From Sulfidibacter corallicola (lineage in GTDB: Bacteria > Acidobacteriota > Holophagae > Acanthopleuribacterales > Acanthopleuribacteraceae), in the NCBI RefSeq assembly GCF_017498545.1, contig NZ_CP071793.1, positions 3,737,501 to 3,801,500 on the forward strand: a stretch of DNA of 64,000 nucleotides, written 5' to 3'. Made by a program: the position numbers and the translations under genes. Shown here piece by piece: positions 18,153 through 27,545 of this stretch (position 1 is the stretch's first letter; every line of letters starts with the position of its first letter). Under the pieces are notes generated by a model. That model was not told the origin of the DNA and did no database searches. It saw nothing but the letters and a program-made list of their open reading frames with translations.

Positions 18153-18803
18153 CGCGACAACCCGAAAATCCCGCGTCGGCCAGGATACCAGATCCGAATC
18201 GCCAGGGCCAGCCGGCCCTCACAGAAATCGCATGGTTTCTCTCGGCACCGCGCGATGCCGCCTTCAAGGGTATCCATACATTAATTAAATGGATCGCGAA
18301 CGGAACGCGACCCGAGGCAAACCGGACGGCCGCGTTTCCCCAAGAGGTGTCGAGACCGCGATTTTGATGACACGCCCCTCGCGAAACGGGCCCCAAGCCG
18401 CGTCGGCTAATGCGTTCGGGCGTCATTGCGCGGCGGGGATCACATACACGCCGGCCACGATCGTGTTAAGTTGGTCGTATTTGAGTATTGTGGCACCGTC
18501 GCGCGTTTCAATTAACTGACTCCAGCCCGAAAGGTATCCATTTTTACCGTGCTGCAATCCAATTTTTAAGAACCACCTAGTGCCTAGACTACACTGAGAA
18601 TCACACCCGATAATATCGTTAGAAACTGACGGGCCCTCCGCCAACCATCAGGCCCGCAGAAATTCGTTCCCACTGTGAGCTGCGTTTTTCCAGCAAAACG
18701 GTTTATTCATTTCCGGGAACACAATAGAATTGAATGATCATTATTCAAAATGTCCTGCCCTGCCACCATGTGGCGGTTCTTATCTGCAACTCCGGAGATG
18801 CTT
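18153..18803. other. Intergenic region between rnpB and the FrzS-like gene
   Basis: About 650 bases without a convincing gene. A minus-strand frame (18423-18644, 73 codons from a TTG) reads like protein near its end (RDGATILKYDQLNTIVAG), with more A/T-rich codons than its neighbours, but it has no clear start site; it may be a remnant. Near 18731-18749 there is an interrupted palindrome TTGAAT-N7-ATTCAA 55 bases before the next ATG. Confidence 0.45.
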
Positions 18804-21743
18804 ATGGTCAATCGAATTCTCCTGATCGATTCCAACGCCGCCTTTCATCAACAGGTCCAGCAAGCCTTGGCAGTCGTCGACGTGGAACTCCATTACACCC
18901 CCAAGGGCATGGAAGGCGTCGCCATGGCCGCCAACCTACAGCCGAACGCCATCATCCTCGCCGAGGAACTCGCCGACATGAACGGCTATATGGTTTGCCG
19001 GCGCCTTCGCGAAAACGCGACCACCCAATCGATCGGGTTGATATTCACTTCGGCAAAGCAGGATCAGCAGGCCTTCTTCGACAAACACCGCAGGCTGCGA
19101 TTCGCCGCCAACCACTATTTCTCCAAACCGATAGGACCCTCGGAACTGTTGGACGCGATCGCCGACATCACCGGCTGGGATCTGGACGCGGCCCACAGCC
19201 AGGCCATCCAGACGATGCCGCTGGAATCGGTAATCATCGAAGAGCCCGCACCCGCTGGGGACTCCGACGAAATCCAGCAATTACGCGAGCAGTTGGATGG
19301 GCAGGCCCGCGAACTGGACTACCTGCGCAAAGAAGCCAAGGGGTTCAAACCCTTTCTGGAACAACACAAACGCCAGAAGAAAGAGCTCAAAGAAGCCCAG
19401 ACGACGATCGAGGACCTGAAGTCCCAACTCTCGTCTCAGCAGAACGAACTGGATCGAACCCAGAGCGAGGACGATCCCCACGAATTGAAAACGCGCATCG
19501 GCCAACTGGAACAGGCCGCCGCCCGGCGCGAGAACGCACTCGAAGACGAGATCCGCGAACGCGAGAAATTGACCGCCCAATTGGAAGAGCAACGCGATCA
19601 GTTGGAAACGCGTCGCAAAGAACTGGACTCCGCGCGCGATCAAATCGTCAAGCTCGAAACGGAATTGAGTGCCACGGAGCATTCGCAGGGCGACCTGGGC
19701 GATAAGCTGGGAACGCTGCAAAGCTCGAAGAACCGGTTGCAGGAGGAATACGACCAGCTCCTCACCGACCATCACAAGACCAGCTCCGAGCTGGAGATCC
19801 TGCGCAAGAATCACGATGATCTGGAACGTCGCCACAGCGACGACGAGCAGTCGGCCGCAACCGTCAAAGCCGAACTTGAATCGGCCCAGGATCAGGTTCA
19901 ATCCCTGAAAAGTAAATTGCAGGAAACGGAACACCGCGCCAACCAGGCCGAAACCGAACTGGAGAACCAAACCCAGGACTCGCGCCACGGCCAGGAAGAG
20001 ATCAACCGCCTCCAGAACGAATTGAAGCGCCACGAAGACCTGCTGAACGAACGCAGCGATCAGATTCAAGGCCTGGAGAGCCAGCTCTCCAACTTGCGCC
20101 AGGAGGCGGAAGAGTCGAAGCACAAACTGGTGGAGACCGAACAAGCGGCCGGCGGCCATATGCAGGCAGCGGAAGAACTGCGCCAGACGCTGGAGGACAC
20201 CCAATCCCAGCTCACCCAGACCAAAGGCGAAAACGAGCAACTACAGCAGTCGCTCGACGAAGCACAATCCAGCATGATGGAAAAAGACGGCAATGTGGAG
20301 ACTCTGTTCCACAAGTGCCAGGAGTTGCAGGCCTCGTTGGATCGCATGAGCGAGGAGAAAGAGGCACTGGAAAAGGGCCTCGGTGATCGACTGGCCCAAA
20401 CCCAGCGGGATCTGGGTAATCAAAGTGAAGCCTATCAGTCACTTCAGGAAAACTACGATGCGCTGATCAACTCTCTGGACGAAATCACCAAAGACCGCGA
20501 CGACAAACATCGAGAACTCGAGCAAACCCGTCAGAAGCTGGACGACCTCCAGAGCACCACGGATTTCGAGCTTCAGGACCTGAGCGCGAAGCTGGACAAC
20601 CTGCAAAGCGAACTCCAGCAATCCAACGAATCGAGAACCACTTCCGAAGCCTACCTGGACGCCGCACGTCAGGAAAACACGACCTACCAGGTCCAGATCG
20701 CGGAACTGGAGAAGGAACGCGACAAGCTGCGAAACGACCAGGAAGAGCGCGGCGAACAGCTCAGCCAGGCTCGCAAGGAAGCGGACGTGCTGCGCGACCA
20801 GTTGCACAACAGCGAAACGGCGCGCAAAAACGAAGGCGCAGTTCACGCCGAAGAGCTTCACAAACTGCGCAAACAGCTAGAAGACAATGAAATACAGCTA
20901 AATCACGCGCGTGGTGAACTCAGCAAGTCGATTGAGAAACACGAAGACGCGCTGGCCAACCTCAAAGAGGAACACCGCAATCGCGAAAGCGATCTCACCG
21001 ACCGCCTTTCCCAGGTGGAATCCAATTTCTACAGCCAAAAGGAACTGGCCGAGTCACGCGCCAAGAAGCTCAAACAGGAAGCCGAGGAACACGCAATCGA
21101 AATCGGCAATCTCCAGTCCAACCACCGCGCCGAACTGAAACGCCTGAACGGGGAATTCGACAGCACCCGGGCGAAGCTCAAGGAAGATCAGGACCGCCAG
21201 GAAGACGCGTGGAAAAAGCAGCACGACCAAATGCTGCGCGAAAACCGGTCCCTACAGGATCGGGGCGAATCGCTGGAGAAGAAACTCGGCGAACGGGAAT
21301 CGCAACTCAAAAAGCTGGAAGAGGCCTATCAAAACCAGGTGGCGAAACTGGAGCAGGACAACCGGGCGACCCAGGACCTGCTCGCGGGCGAACGTCAGGC
21401 ACGCGAACAACTGGAGGGCGAAAAGGCCGAACTCCAGCACAGCTTGACTCGTCAATTTTCGGAACACGAAAAAGAGGTTGCCCACGTCAAGAAACAACTG
21501 CAGGACGAGCTGGCCGGAGAACGTCAGACCAGCTCGGAGCTTCGCGCCCAGATCGTCAATCTCGAACAGGAGATCGGCCGCCTGAAGGACGTGCACCTGC
21601 GCTGCGAGGAGCTGACTTCGGAGTTGGCGGGCGAACGGGAGACCGGCGACGCGCTACGCAGGCAGTTGGGCAATGCACGACGTGTTTTGGAAGCGGGTTT
21701 GAAGGAACTCGTGGTCCACAAGGAAGAGCTCGTCGAAAACTGA
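18804..21743 (+). CDS. FrzS-like protein: pseudo-receiver domain plus long coiled coil
   Basis: A 979-residue protein. Residues 1-120 form a response-regulator receiver fold (ILLIDSNAAF, NGYMVCRRLRE, HYFSKPI) and resemble the receiver of Myxococcus FrzS, a gliding-motility protein that moves between cell poles. The strand that normally ends in the phospho-accepting Asp reads IILAEELADMNG, with Glu54/Glu55 and no Asp at the site, and the acidic pocket has a single Asp9, so it is probably not phosphorylated. From about residue 150 to 960 the sequence is almost continuous heptad coiled coil rich in Glu, Lys and Gln, then a short end (HKEELVEN). ATG 18804 has CGGAG at six bases. It stands alone, convergent with the next gene. 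Confidence 0.85.
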   Translation: MVNRILLIDSNAAFHQQVQQALAVVDVELHYTPKGMEGVAMAANLQPNAIILAEELADMNGYMVCRRLRENATTQSIGLIFTSAKQDQQAFFDKHRRLRFAANHYFSKPIGPSELLDAIADITGWDLDAAHSQAIQTMPLESVIIEEPAPAGDSDEIQQLREQLDGQARELDYLRKEAKGFKPFLEQHKRQKKELKEAQTTIEDLKSQLSSQQNELDRTQSEDDPHELKTRIGQLEQAAARRENALEDEIREREKLTAQLEEQRDQLETRRKELDSARDQIVKLETELSATEHSQGDLGDKLGTLQSSKNRLQEEYDQLLTDHHKTSSELEILRKNHDDLERRHSDDEQSAATVKAELESAQDQVQSLKSKLQETEHRANQAETELENQTQDSRHGQEEINRLQNELKRHEDLLNERSDQIQGLESQLSNLRQEAEESKHKLVETEQAAGGHMQAAEELRQTLEDTQSQLTQTKGENEQLQQSLDEAQSSMMEKDGNVETLFHKCQELQASLDRMSEEKEALEKGLGDRLAQTQRDLGNQSEAYQSLQENYDALINSLDEITKDRDDKHRELEQTRQKLDDLQSTTDFELQDLSAKLDNLQSELQQSNESRTTSEAYLDAARQENTTYQVQIAELEKERDKLRNDQEERGEQLSQARKEADVLRDQLHNSETARKNEGAVHAEELHKLRKQLEDNEIQLNHARGELSKSIEKHEDALANLKEEHRNRESDLTDRLSQVESNFYSQKELAESRAKKLKQEAEEHAIEIGNLQSNHRAELKRLNGEFDSTRAKLKEDQDRQEDAWKKQHDQMLRENRSLQDRGESLEKKLGERESQLKKLEEAYQNQVAKLEQDNRATQDLLAGERQAREQLEGEKAELQHSLTRQFSEHEKEVAHVKKQLQDELAGERQTSSELRAQIVNLEQEIGRLKDVHLRCEELTSELAGERETGDALRRQLGNARRVLEAGLKELVVHKEELVEN

Positions 21744-21792
21744 AACGAAACGAGACCTTCCCGGCCCTCACGGTGAAAACCTGCGGGCCGCC

Positions 21793-22824
21793 TCACACGC
21801 AGGGGTTGGGGTATTTTCGGTGCACTTTCAGGATGCCGCGCAGTTCGTGGGAACTCAGCTCGCCCTCGAAAGCGTCCAGGTTCTCGTTCAACTGATCGAG
21901 ACTGGTGGCACCGATGATGGTGGAGGCCACGAAGCTGCGACTCCGACAGAACTGAAGCGCCAGGTGGGTCAACTTCTTCTCGCCGGCCACTTCCAGATAA
22001 GCCGCGATGGCCTCGTCCTTGTTGACCTTCTTCAAATAGCGCGCCCCGAAGAACGGAAACAATTGGAACCGCGTGCCCTTCGGTTTGGCTCCGCCCAGGT
22101 ATTTGCCCGTCAACAGACCGAAGGCCAAGGGCGAGTAGGGCAGCAACTGCAGACCTTCGTGATGGCAGCTCTCGGCCAGGTGCAGATCGTAGGTGCGGTT
22201 CAACAGGTTGTAGGCGTTTTGAATCGTCACCGGCTTGGCGACGCCGAGAGCTTCGGCCGCGCGTGAGAACCGGGAGACACCGTAGGGTGTTTCGTTGCTG
22301 AGTCCGTAGTGGCGGATCTTGCCGGCCCGGACCAAGTCACCCAGGACCGCCACCGTCTCCTCGATCGGCGTGCCTTCGTAATACTCGTCGTGGTTGAAAA
22401 AGGCACCGCCGAACTTGGGCACGTACCGATCTGGCCAATGGAGCTGGTACAGATCGATGTAGTCGGTACGGAGCCGACGCAGGCTGTCCTCGACCGCGGC
22501 CTCGATATGGGCTCGATCCAGTCCGCCGCCATCGCGAATCCATTGCATGCCCGATCGACCGATCACCTTGGTGGCGACCACGAAACGACTGCGATCGCGA
22601 CCGGCCAACCATTGGCCGATGATGGCTTCGGATCGCCCCTGTGTCTCCTCTCGGGCCGGTACGGGATACATCTCCGCGGAATCGAGAAAGGTCACCCCAC
22701 GGTCGTGGGCCACATCCAGCAACCCGAAAGCTTCGGATTCGGTATTCTGCTGGCCGAACGTCATGGTACCCAGGCATACTTCGCTGACTTCCAGGTCGGA
22801 AGAACCCAAACGGTTGTACTTCAC
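21793..22824 (-). CDS. Aldo/keto reductase, Tas-like
   Basis: A 343-residue NADPH-dependent oxidoreductase of the AKR superfamily with a TIM barrel. The catalytic tetrad is visible: Asp in FLDSAEMYP, Tyr in the same motif, Lys in VATKVIG and His in YQLHWPDRY. N-terminal LGTMTFGQQN, the EMYPVPAREETQG segment and TIQNAYNLLNRTYD make it close to E. coli Tas. Substrate is not readable. The start is GTG 22824 with GGAGG four bases upstream (an overlapping ATG would hit a stop at once). Divergent from the ABC operon. Confidence 0.93.
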   Translation of the reverse strand: MKYNRLGSSDLEVSEVCLGTMTFGQQNTESEAFGLLDVAHDRGVTFLDSAEMYPVPAREETQGRSEAIIGQWLAGRDRSRFVVATKVIGRSGMQWIRDGGGLDRAHIEAAVEDSLRRLRTDYIDLYQLHWPDRYVPKFGGAFFNHDEYYEGTPIEETVAVLGDLVRAGKIRHYGLSNETPYGVSRFSRAAEALGVAKPVTIQNAYNLLNRTYDLHLAESCHHEGLQLLPYSPLAFGLLTGKYLGGAKPKGTRFQLFPFFGARYLKKVNKDEAIAAYLEVAGEKKLTHLALQFCRSRSFVASTIIGATSLDQLNENLDAFEGELSSHELRGILKVHRKYPNPCV

Positions 22825-23132
22825 ATTGCCTCCGTGGGCCGATTGAAATAGGGCGATGGAAACATTATAAAGAAGCTTCGACTTTCAGCCGGTCAAAAAA
22901 ACCGGAGATTGCGCCCTCTCACATGGAAAAAGGGACTCGAAATGCGCGACTTCCAGAGGAGGGCCATCCTTTGAACCGAAACGCGGGGATTTCACGTAAC
23001 CTTTTCAAAAATGACGGGCCTGTCGTCGGATTTTTTTCGCCTGTTGCGGTAGGATAGCCCATCCATCGACACATCTCCTCCCTTCAGTGACCAACAACCT
23101 TCTTCGATCGCGAATCTTTTGGAGTGTGCAAA
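22825..23132. other. Divergent promoter region, reductase / ABC operon
   Basis: About 300 bases between divergent genes. No gene, strong promoter or clear repeat is visible; a T-rich stretch (23029-23037) lies about 95 bases before the ABC start. Confidence 0.4.
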
Positions 23133-23858
23133 GTGCAAGAATGCCAAGCTCCTCCCGCCACCGTGTTCCAAGTTCACCAACTCACCAAGACCTACGACAT
23201 GGGTGAAGTTCAGGTCCAAGCCCTGCGCGGCGTGGACCTGGAGTTGTACGAAGGGGAATTGACCGTCCTTCTCGGCCCCTCAGGGAGCGGCAAATCGACC
23301 CTGCTCAACATCCTCGGTGGCCTGGACACACCCAGTTCCGGCAAGGTTCTGTACGGCGACTGGGATCTGACCCGCGCCGAGGAACACGAGCTCACCCAAT
23401 ACCGACGTCACAACGTGGGTTTCATTTTCCAGTTCTACAACCTGATTCCCAGTCTGACCAGTCGCGAGAACGTCTCGTTGGTCACCGAGCTGTCCAAACA
23501 ACCCATGAAGCCCGAAGAAGCCCTGGCCCTGGTCCACCTCGAAGATCGCATGGACCACTTCCCCTCCCAGCTCTCCGGCGGTGAGCAACAACGGGTGGCC
23601 ATCGCCCGGGCCATCGCCAAGCGACCGTCGATCATGCTTTGCGACGAACCGACCGGCGCCCTGGATATCAAGACCGGCATCGTCGTGTTGGAAGCGCTGG
23701 AACGCATCAATCGCGAATTGGGCACGACCACGGTGGTCATTACACACAACAAGGCCATTGCCGAAATGGCCGACCGCATTCTTCACATGGCCGACGGTCG
23801 AATGGTTCAACAGGAACGCAATACCCACAAGGCGAAACCCAATCAGTTGCACTGGTAG
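23133..23858 (+). CDS. ABC transporter ATP-binding protein, MacB/LolD type
   Basis: The nucleotide-binding subunit of an ABC system with FtsX-like permease. Walker [11 protein letters not shown]-loop [10 protein letters not shown], signature [14 protein letters not shown], Walker [13 protein letters not shown] and the H-loop VVITHN are all intact. About 241 residues from GTG 23133, chosen because GGAG lies eight bases upstream; GTG 23124 is directly against that site. The permease follows nine bases later and an HlyD-type adaptor after that, so the three make one export complex. Confidence 0.95.
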   Translation: MQECQAPPATVFQVHQLTKTYDMGEVQVQALRGVDLELYEGELTVLLGPSGSGKSTLLNILGGLDTPSSGKVLYGDWDLTRAEEHELTQYRRHNVGFIFQFYNLIPSLTSRENVSLVTELSKQPMKPEEALALVHLEDRMDHFPSQLSGGEQQRVAIARAIAKRPSIMLCDEPTGALDIKTGIVVLEALERINRELGTTTVVITHNKAIAEMADRILHMADGRMVQQERNTHKAKPNQLHW

Positions 23859-23866
23859 GTGCCGGT

Positions 23867-26230
23867 ATGAAACCCCTGGATCGCAAGCTTTTTCGCGACA
23901 TTTGGAAACTCAAGGGTCAGGTTCTGGCCATCGCCCTGGTTTTGGCGGCCGGCATCGCGATGTTCGTATTGTCCAACAGCAACTACGACTCCCTGGTGGT
24001 GACGCGCGCCAATTATTATCGCGGCAACCGGTTCGCAGACGTGTTCGCCAACTGCAAGCGGGCACCACTCAGCCTCCTGGAGAAAATCGAGTCCATCGAG
24101 GGGGTCGCCTGGGCCCAGGGCCGCATCATTCAGGAAGTGACGCTGGACGTAGCCGGCATGAAGGACCCGGCGACGGCCAGGATGGTCTCGCTCAAGATTC
24201 CCTATCGCCCCGGCCTGAACGATCCCTACCTACGCGCCGGGCGCTTTCCCGAACCGGAAGCGACAAACGAGGTACTGGCCAACGAAGCCTTCATGCTGGC
24301 CCACGGTTTCAGCCTCGGACAACAGGTGAAGGCCGTGATCAACGGTCGCTCCCAGACGCTGACCATCGTCGGCCAGGCCCTGTCGCCCGAGTTCATCTAC
24401 GCCATCAAGCCCGGCAGCATGCTGCCCGACAACCTGCGTTACGGTATTTTCTGGATGAACGAACGGGCCCTCGAAGCGTCCATGAACATGGAAGGTGCCT
24501 TCAACGAGGTCTCGCTACGCCTCACCCGCGAAGCCCTACTGCCCGAAGTCCTGGACCGGCTCGACACCTTGCTGAAACCCTACGGCGGATTGCACGCCCA
24601 CGGCCGCAAAGATCAAACCTCGCACTGGTTCCTGGAAAACGAACTCATGCAATTGCGCAGCATGGGCTTCTTCATCCCGCTCGTCTTTTTCCTGGTCGCC
24701 GTCTTTCTGCTCAACCTGGTGGTCGCCCGCCAGATTCGCGCCCAACGCGAGCAGATCGCCGTACTCAAGGCCTTCGGTTACAGCGACGGAGCCATCGGGC
24801 TGCACTACATGAAATTCGTCATGACCATCGTGGCGTTGGGCAACCTGCTGGGCATCGGATTCGGTGCCTATCTCGGTTCGGGCATGGTCGCCATGTACGC
24901 CGAGTTCTTCAAATTCCCCGAGCTGACCTACATTTTGAGCTCGAGAATCATCATCGGCGCCTTTTTCTTCAGCAGCCTGACGGCGCTGATCGGTACCTGG
25001 TCGATGATGCGGCGGGCCATGCGCCTTCCTCCCGCCGAAGCCATGCGCCCGGAGCCGCCGGCCACCTATCGCCCCAGCATCGCCGAGCGGCTCGGCTTCG
25101 GGCACCTGCTCCCCATACAGGTTCAGATGATCCTGCGCCACCTGGAGCGCAGTCCCCTACGCACCCTGCTCTCGGGACTGGGCATCGCCATGGCCACGGG
25201 GCTCCTGGTCCTGGGTCGCGGCAACATCGACTCGATCAACTACCTCATTCGCGCCCAGTTTCAATTCATCCAGCGCCAGGATGTGACCGTCACCTTCTAC
25301 GAACCCCAGACCCAACGCTCCTTCAACGAGATCCACGGGCTGCCCGGCGTGATTCACGCAGAACCGACCCGGAGCGTGGCGGTCAAACTGGTGCTTGCCA
25401 ACCACGAAAAGCGAACCGCGGTGATCGGCATGCCCAACATGCCGCTTTTGCAGCGCCCCTTGGATTCGAACCTGAAACCGATTCCCATCCCCAACGACGG
25501 ATTGATGATCGACCGGTTCCTAGCCAAAAAGCTGGGAGTCGTGCCGGGCCAGACCCTGACGCTTGAAGTGCTCGAGGGCGAACGACCGACCCTGCAGGCA
25601 CAGGTCGTCGGCCTGGTCGACGAATACCTGGGCACCAACGTCTACATGAACCTGGCGAGCCTCAACCGGTTGCTCCAGGAAGATCGCGTCATCACCGGAG
25701 CCTATATGTCGATCGATGCCCGCAGCAGGGATCCCCTGTTCGATCGTCTGAAAAACACGCCAAAGGTCGCCGGCATCACGATCACCGACGCCGCGGTGAA
25801 CAGTTTCAAGGACACCGTCGCCAAAAACATCTTCATCATGAACTTCTTCAATATCCTGTTCTCGGGAATCATCGCATTCGGGGTGGTCTTCAACAGTGCC
25901 CAGATGTCGCTCAACGAGCGTAGCCGCGACCTCGCCACCCTGCGCGTGCTCGGATTCACCCGAGCGGAAATTTCCGCCATCCTGCTGGGCGAGCTGGCGA
26001 TCATCACCCTGGTCGCCATTCCCGTCGGCTTCGTCCTGGGCACGGGCCTCGGCCAGGCCGCCATGGCGGGCATGCAGTCGGAGCAGTTCCGTTTTCCCTA
26101 TGTCATCCAGCCGGCGACCTTCGGCCTGACCACCTTGACCGTCTGCCTCAGCGCCCTGATCTCGGGCCTCATGGTCCGCCGCAAGCTGGACCGCCTGGAT
26201 CTGATGGCGGTCCTCAAAACACGAGAATGA
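23867..26230 (+). CDS. ABC transporter permease with two FtsX domains
   Basis: A 787-residue inner-membrane protein. An N-terminal membrane segment (about 16-36) is followed by a MacB-like periplasmic domain, a three-helix FtsX block near residues 255-385 (FFIPLVFFLVAVFLLNLVVA), a second long periplasmic portion, and a final FtsX block (FNILFSGIIAFGVVFNSAQM, LTLTVCLSALISGLMV), ending in RKLDRLDLMAVLKTRE. This duplicated layout is that of DevC/YbjZ-like or LolCE-like permeases with fused halves. ATG 23867 has AGGTG upstream. Substrate unknown; lipids, peptides or drugs are all possible. Confidence 0.92.
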   Translation: MKPLDRKLFRDIWKLKGQVLAIALVLAAGIAMFVLSNSNYDSLVVTRANYYRGNRFADVFANCKRAPLSLLEKIESIEGVAWAQGRIIQEVTLDVAGMKDPATARMVSLKIPYRPGLNDPYLRAGRFPEPEATNEVLANEAFMLAHGFSLGQQVKAVINGRSQTLTIVGQALSPEFIYAIKPGSMLPDNLRYGIFWMNERALEASMNMEGAFNEVSLRLTREALLPEVLDRLDTLLKPYGGLHAHGRKDQTSHWFLENELMQLRSMGFFIPLVFFLVAVFLLNLVVARQIRAQREQIAVLKAFGYSDGAIGLHYMKFVMTIVALGNLLGIGFGAYLGSGMVAMYAEFFKFPELTYILSSRIIIGAFFFSSLTALIGTWSMMRRAMRLPPAEAMRPEPPATYRPSIAERLGFGHLLPIQVQMILRHLERSPLRTLLSGLGIAMATGLLVLGRGNIDSINYLIRAQFQFIQRQDVTVTFYEPQTQRSFNEIHGLPGVIHAEPTRSVAVKLVLANHEKRTAVIGMPNMPLLQRPLDSNLKPIPIPNDGLMIDRFLAKKLGVVPGQTLTLEVLEGERPTLQAQVVGLVDEYLGTNVYMNLASLNRLLQEDRVITGAYMSIDARSRDPLFDRLKNTPKVAGITITDAAVNSFKDTVAKNIFIMNFFNILFSGIIAFGVVFNSAQMSLNERSRDLATLRVLGFTRAEISAILLGELAIITLVAIPVGFVLGTGLGQAAMAGMQSEQFRFPYVIQPATFGLTTLTVCLSALISGLMVRRKLDRLDLMAVLKTRE

Positions 26231-26255
26231 ATCGCACCACCTTCAGGAGCCCATC

Positions 26256-27449
26256 ATGAAATGGAAGCAATGGTTCAATTGGAAATGGATTGTCGGCGTG
26301 TTGATCCTCGGCGGTTTGATCGCTTTGTCGTTGCGACCCCAACCGGTTCCGGTGGAGGCCGTCGCCATCGACGAAGGCCCGCTCGAAGTCTCGGTCGCCG
26401 AAGACGGCCGCACGCGTGTCAAAAACCGTTTCGCCATCTCGGCCCCGATTTCCGGCAAGCTGCTGCGCGTCGATTTGAAGCCGGGCGACCTGGTTCATGC
26501 CGGCGAAACACGTCTGGCGACCATCGTGCCCGAATCGCCGAATCTGCTGGATGCACGTGGGTTGGCCGAAGCACGAGCCCGTGTTTCCGCAGCCCAGGCC
26601 GAGCTGGCACGAGCCGAGGCGGAGCTTCCGCGCATTCAATCGGCGTTGCAGTTGGCCCGCAACCAACTCGATCGCCAACGACGCCTGATGAGCGGCGGAC
26701 ACACCACCGCCGAACTCCTCGAGACCCATGAAAACGAGGTGCGCCTGCGCGAGGCCGAGGCCAGGGCCCAGGACAAGGCGGTACATGTGGCCCGATACAA
26801 CGTGGAACTGGCCGAGGCGGCCCTCATCATGGGCGAATCCGAGGACGCTTCGGGAGTGTTGGACATCACGGCACCCGTCAACGGAAAGGTGTTCCGCGTG
26901 TTTCAGGAAAGCGAAGGATTCGTCCAGGCGGGAACCTCCCTGCTGGAATTGGCGGATCCCCGCGATTTGGAGATCGTCGTCGACCTGCTCTCCAAGGACG
27001 CCGTCAAGGTCAGCCCCGGCGCCCGGGTCCAGCTCGAACACTGGGGCGGCGAGCGGCCCCTGGAGGGCCGGGTGCGCCTGGTGGAGCCGTCCGGGTTCAC
27101 CAAGATTTCCGCTCTCGGAGTAGAGGAACAGCGCGTCAATACGGTCATCGATATCACCACCCCTCCGGAAACCTGGGAAAATCTGGGCGACGGTTTTCGG
27201 GTCAGCGTGCGAATCATTACCTGGGAAGCCGCCGAATTGTTGCTGGTCCCCACCGGTGCGCTCTTCTACAAGGACGACACCTGGTCCGTGTTCAAGATGG
27301 TGGAGGGCAGAGCCGAGATGGTCCCCGTGAAATTGGGTCGCCGAAATGGGCTCCACGCCGAACTGCAAGAGGGATTGCAACGCGGCGATCGAGTGATTCT
27401 CTATCCCAGCGATGAAATTCAGTCGGGCAGCCTGGTGGAAATTCTGTAA
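26256..27449 (+). CDS. HlyD/RND-type periplasmic adaptor protein
   Basis: A 397-residue membrane-fusion protein anchored by one N-terminal helix (about 10-27, WIVGVLILGGLIALSL). It has the split lipoyl/barrel-sandwich domain (FAISAPISGKLLRVDLKPGD ... DITAPVNGKVFRV), a central alpha-hairpin coiled coil (ARARVSAAQAELARAEAELP) and C-terminal beta-barrel and MP domains. It should bridge the upstream ABC permease to an outer-membrane TolC channel, which is not encoded here. Twenty-five bases after the permease. Confidence 0.93.
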   Translation: MKWKQWFNWKWIVGVLILGGLIALSLRPQPVPVEAVAIDEGPLEVSVAEDGRTRVKNRFAISAPISGKLLRVDLKPGDLVHAGETRLATIVPESPNLLDARGLAEARARVSAAQAELARAEAELPRIQSALQLARNQLDRQRRLMSGGHTTAELLETHENEVRLREAEARAQDKAVHVARYNVELAEAALIMGESEDASGVLDITAPVNGKVFRVFQESEGFVQAGTSLLELADPRDLEIVVDLLSKDAVKVSPGARVQLEHWGGERPLEGRVRLVEPSGFTKISALGVEEQRVNTVIDITTPPETWENLGDGFRVSVRIITWEAAELLLVPTGALFYKDDTWSVFKMVEGRAEMVPVKLGRRNGLHAELQEGLQRGDRVILYPSDEIQSGSLVEIL

Positions 27450-27471
27450 ACGGACGCGCTCGGAATCGAAA

Positions 27472-27501
27472 AAGGCCGCCCGTCACGTGACAGGCGGCCT
27501 T
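27472..27501. terminator. Hairpin terminator between convergent genes
   Basis: Perfect nine-pair stem AAGGCCGCC/GGCGGCCTT with a 12-base loop. Read on the minus strand the stem ends in a TTTTT run, a standard intrinsic terminator for the protease gene; on the plus strand the tail is only TTCTCC, so it may stop the ABC operon less well. Confidence 0.8.
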
Positions 27502-27545
27502 CTCCGGGAATTCATCGGTTCGGCGTCATGCGCCGGAAACCGGGG

